Origin: Colwellia psychrerythraea 34H | Lineage (GTDB): Bacteria; Pseudomonadota; Gammaproteobacteria; Enterobacterales; Alteromonadaceae | DNA length: 64,000 bases | NCBI RefSeq assembly: GCF_000012325.1 | Contig: NC_003910.7 | Location: forward strand, 186,001-250,000 | Direction of reading: 5' to 3' | Notes under the pieces: generated by a model | The model's database searches: none | The model's input: only the letters and a program-made list of their open reading frames with translations | Told to the model about the DNA's origin: nothing | In this document: piece after piece, positions 63,842 to 64,000 of the stretch | How positions within the stretch are numbered: the first letter of the stretch is position 1 | Layout of the letters: the number at the start of each line of letters is the position of its first letter | Program-made: the position numbers and the translations under genes

Positions 63842-64000
63842 ATGACCTCCTCTGAGCCTGATAATTCAATTCAAAAACTGCACGACACTGAAGAAGTTCA
63901 AACTTCATTTTTATACGTACTATTTATCTCCTCTGTGGCTGCCATCGGTGGGTTTCTATTTGGTTTTGATTCCGGTGTTATTAACGGCACAGTAACTGCG
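63842..64000 (+). CDS. MFS sugar transporter, 3' truncated by the window
   Basis: Fifty-three codons are visible. TM1 reads VLFISSVAAIGGFLFGFDSGVI, the start pattern of the sugar porter (SP) family of the major facilitator superfamily (GGFLFGxDxGVI). AAAGG precedes the ATG. It fits import of a sugar taken up by the adjacent TonB receptor. The rest lies outside the window. Confidence 0.85.
   Translation, partial: MTSSEPDNSIQKLHDTEEVQTSFLYVLFISSVAAIGGFLFGFDSGVINGTVTA

Overview
The window looks like a chromosomal segment of a cold-marine gammaproteobacterium of the Alteromonadales, most like Colwellia. This rests on low GC content, protein sequences close to Colwellia/Alteromonadales homologues, and the conserved blocks fre next to ubiD, slmA-coaBC-radC-rpmB-rpmG-mutM-coaD, and a caa3-type cytochrome oxidase cluster. 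No species can be named from sequence alone.

Layout. (1) 1-8.1 kb is host chromosome: ubiD (5' end outside the window), a flavin reductase, a NarL-type regulator, pepD, slmA, coaBC and the first 151 codons of radC. (2) 8.095-30.166 kb is a ~22 kb genomic island inserted inside radC. Its ends carry 12-bp inverted repeats (8097-8108 and 30149-30160). The last 94 codons of radC resume at 30167, so the host has lost intact RadC. (3) 30.2-44.6 kb is host chromosome again: a PilZ protein, an orphan ParA/RHH pair, rpmB, rpmG, mutM, coaD, a TetR regulator, a SprA-type metalloprotease, bioH, comF, an M14 peptidase, nfuA, small membrane proteins and a polysaccharide deacetylase. (4) 44.8-53.8 kb is an aa3/caa3 cytochrome c oxidase biogenesis operon on the minus strand (coxB, coxA, cox11, coxC, surf1, a SCO-like protein, ctaA, cyoE, sco). 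(5) lexA with two SOS boxes. (6) 55.4-64 kb is a nutrient-uptake locus: a TonB-dependent receptor with an N-terminal STN domain, a flavin-dependent halogenase-family protein, a SapC-family protein, a DUF6445-type protein, a FecI/FecR sigma/anti-sigma pair and the start of an MFS sugar transporter.

The island is the notable part. Its left end carries an operon of overlapping genes that fits the Gamma-Mobile-Trio (GMT) module: a tyrosine recombinase (GmtY-like), a 1106-residue second tyrosine recombinase with three N-terminal integrase repeats and a Cys-rich C-terminus (GmtZ-like), a GmtX-like 231-residue protein, a small coiled-coil protein and a RecD2-like helicase. The cargo between 20.28 and 29.75 kb is organised as an integron-type cassette array on the minus strand. 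Small ORFs are each followed by a ~60-105 bp imperfect palindrome with attC architecture. There is no integron integrase gene in the window (a CALIN). Most cassette products are small membrane proteins; others resemble a Rap1a/Tai (T6SS immunity) protein and the N-terminal part of MreB. A plus-strand 820-residue TPR protein with an RNxxHP-type C-terminus sits inside the array and is the best defence-gene candidate. Between the recombination module and the array lie a Zn-ribbon/winged-helix membrane protein and three almost identical 258-bp non-coding tandem repeats.

My reading is that a GMT-type element that inserts in radC carries an integrase-less cassette array, so two capture mechanisms are stacked in one island. 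Family names rest on motifs read by eye; no database search was run.
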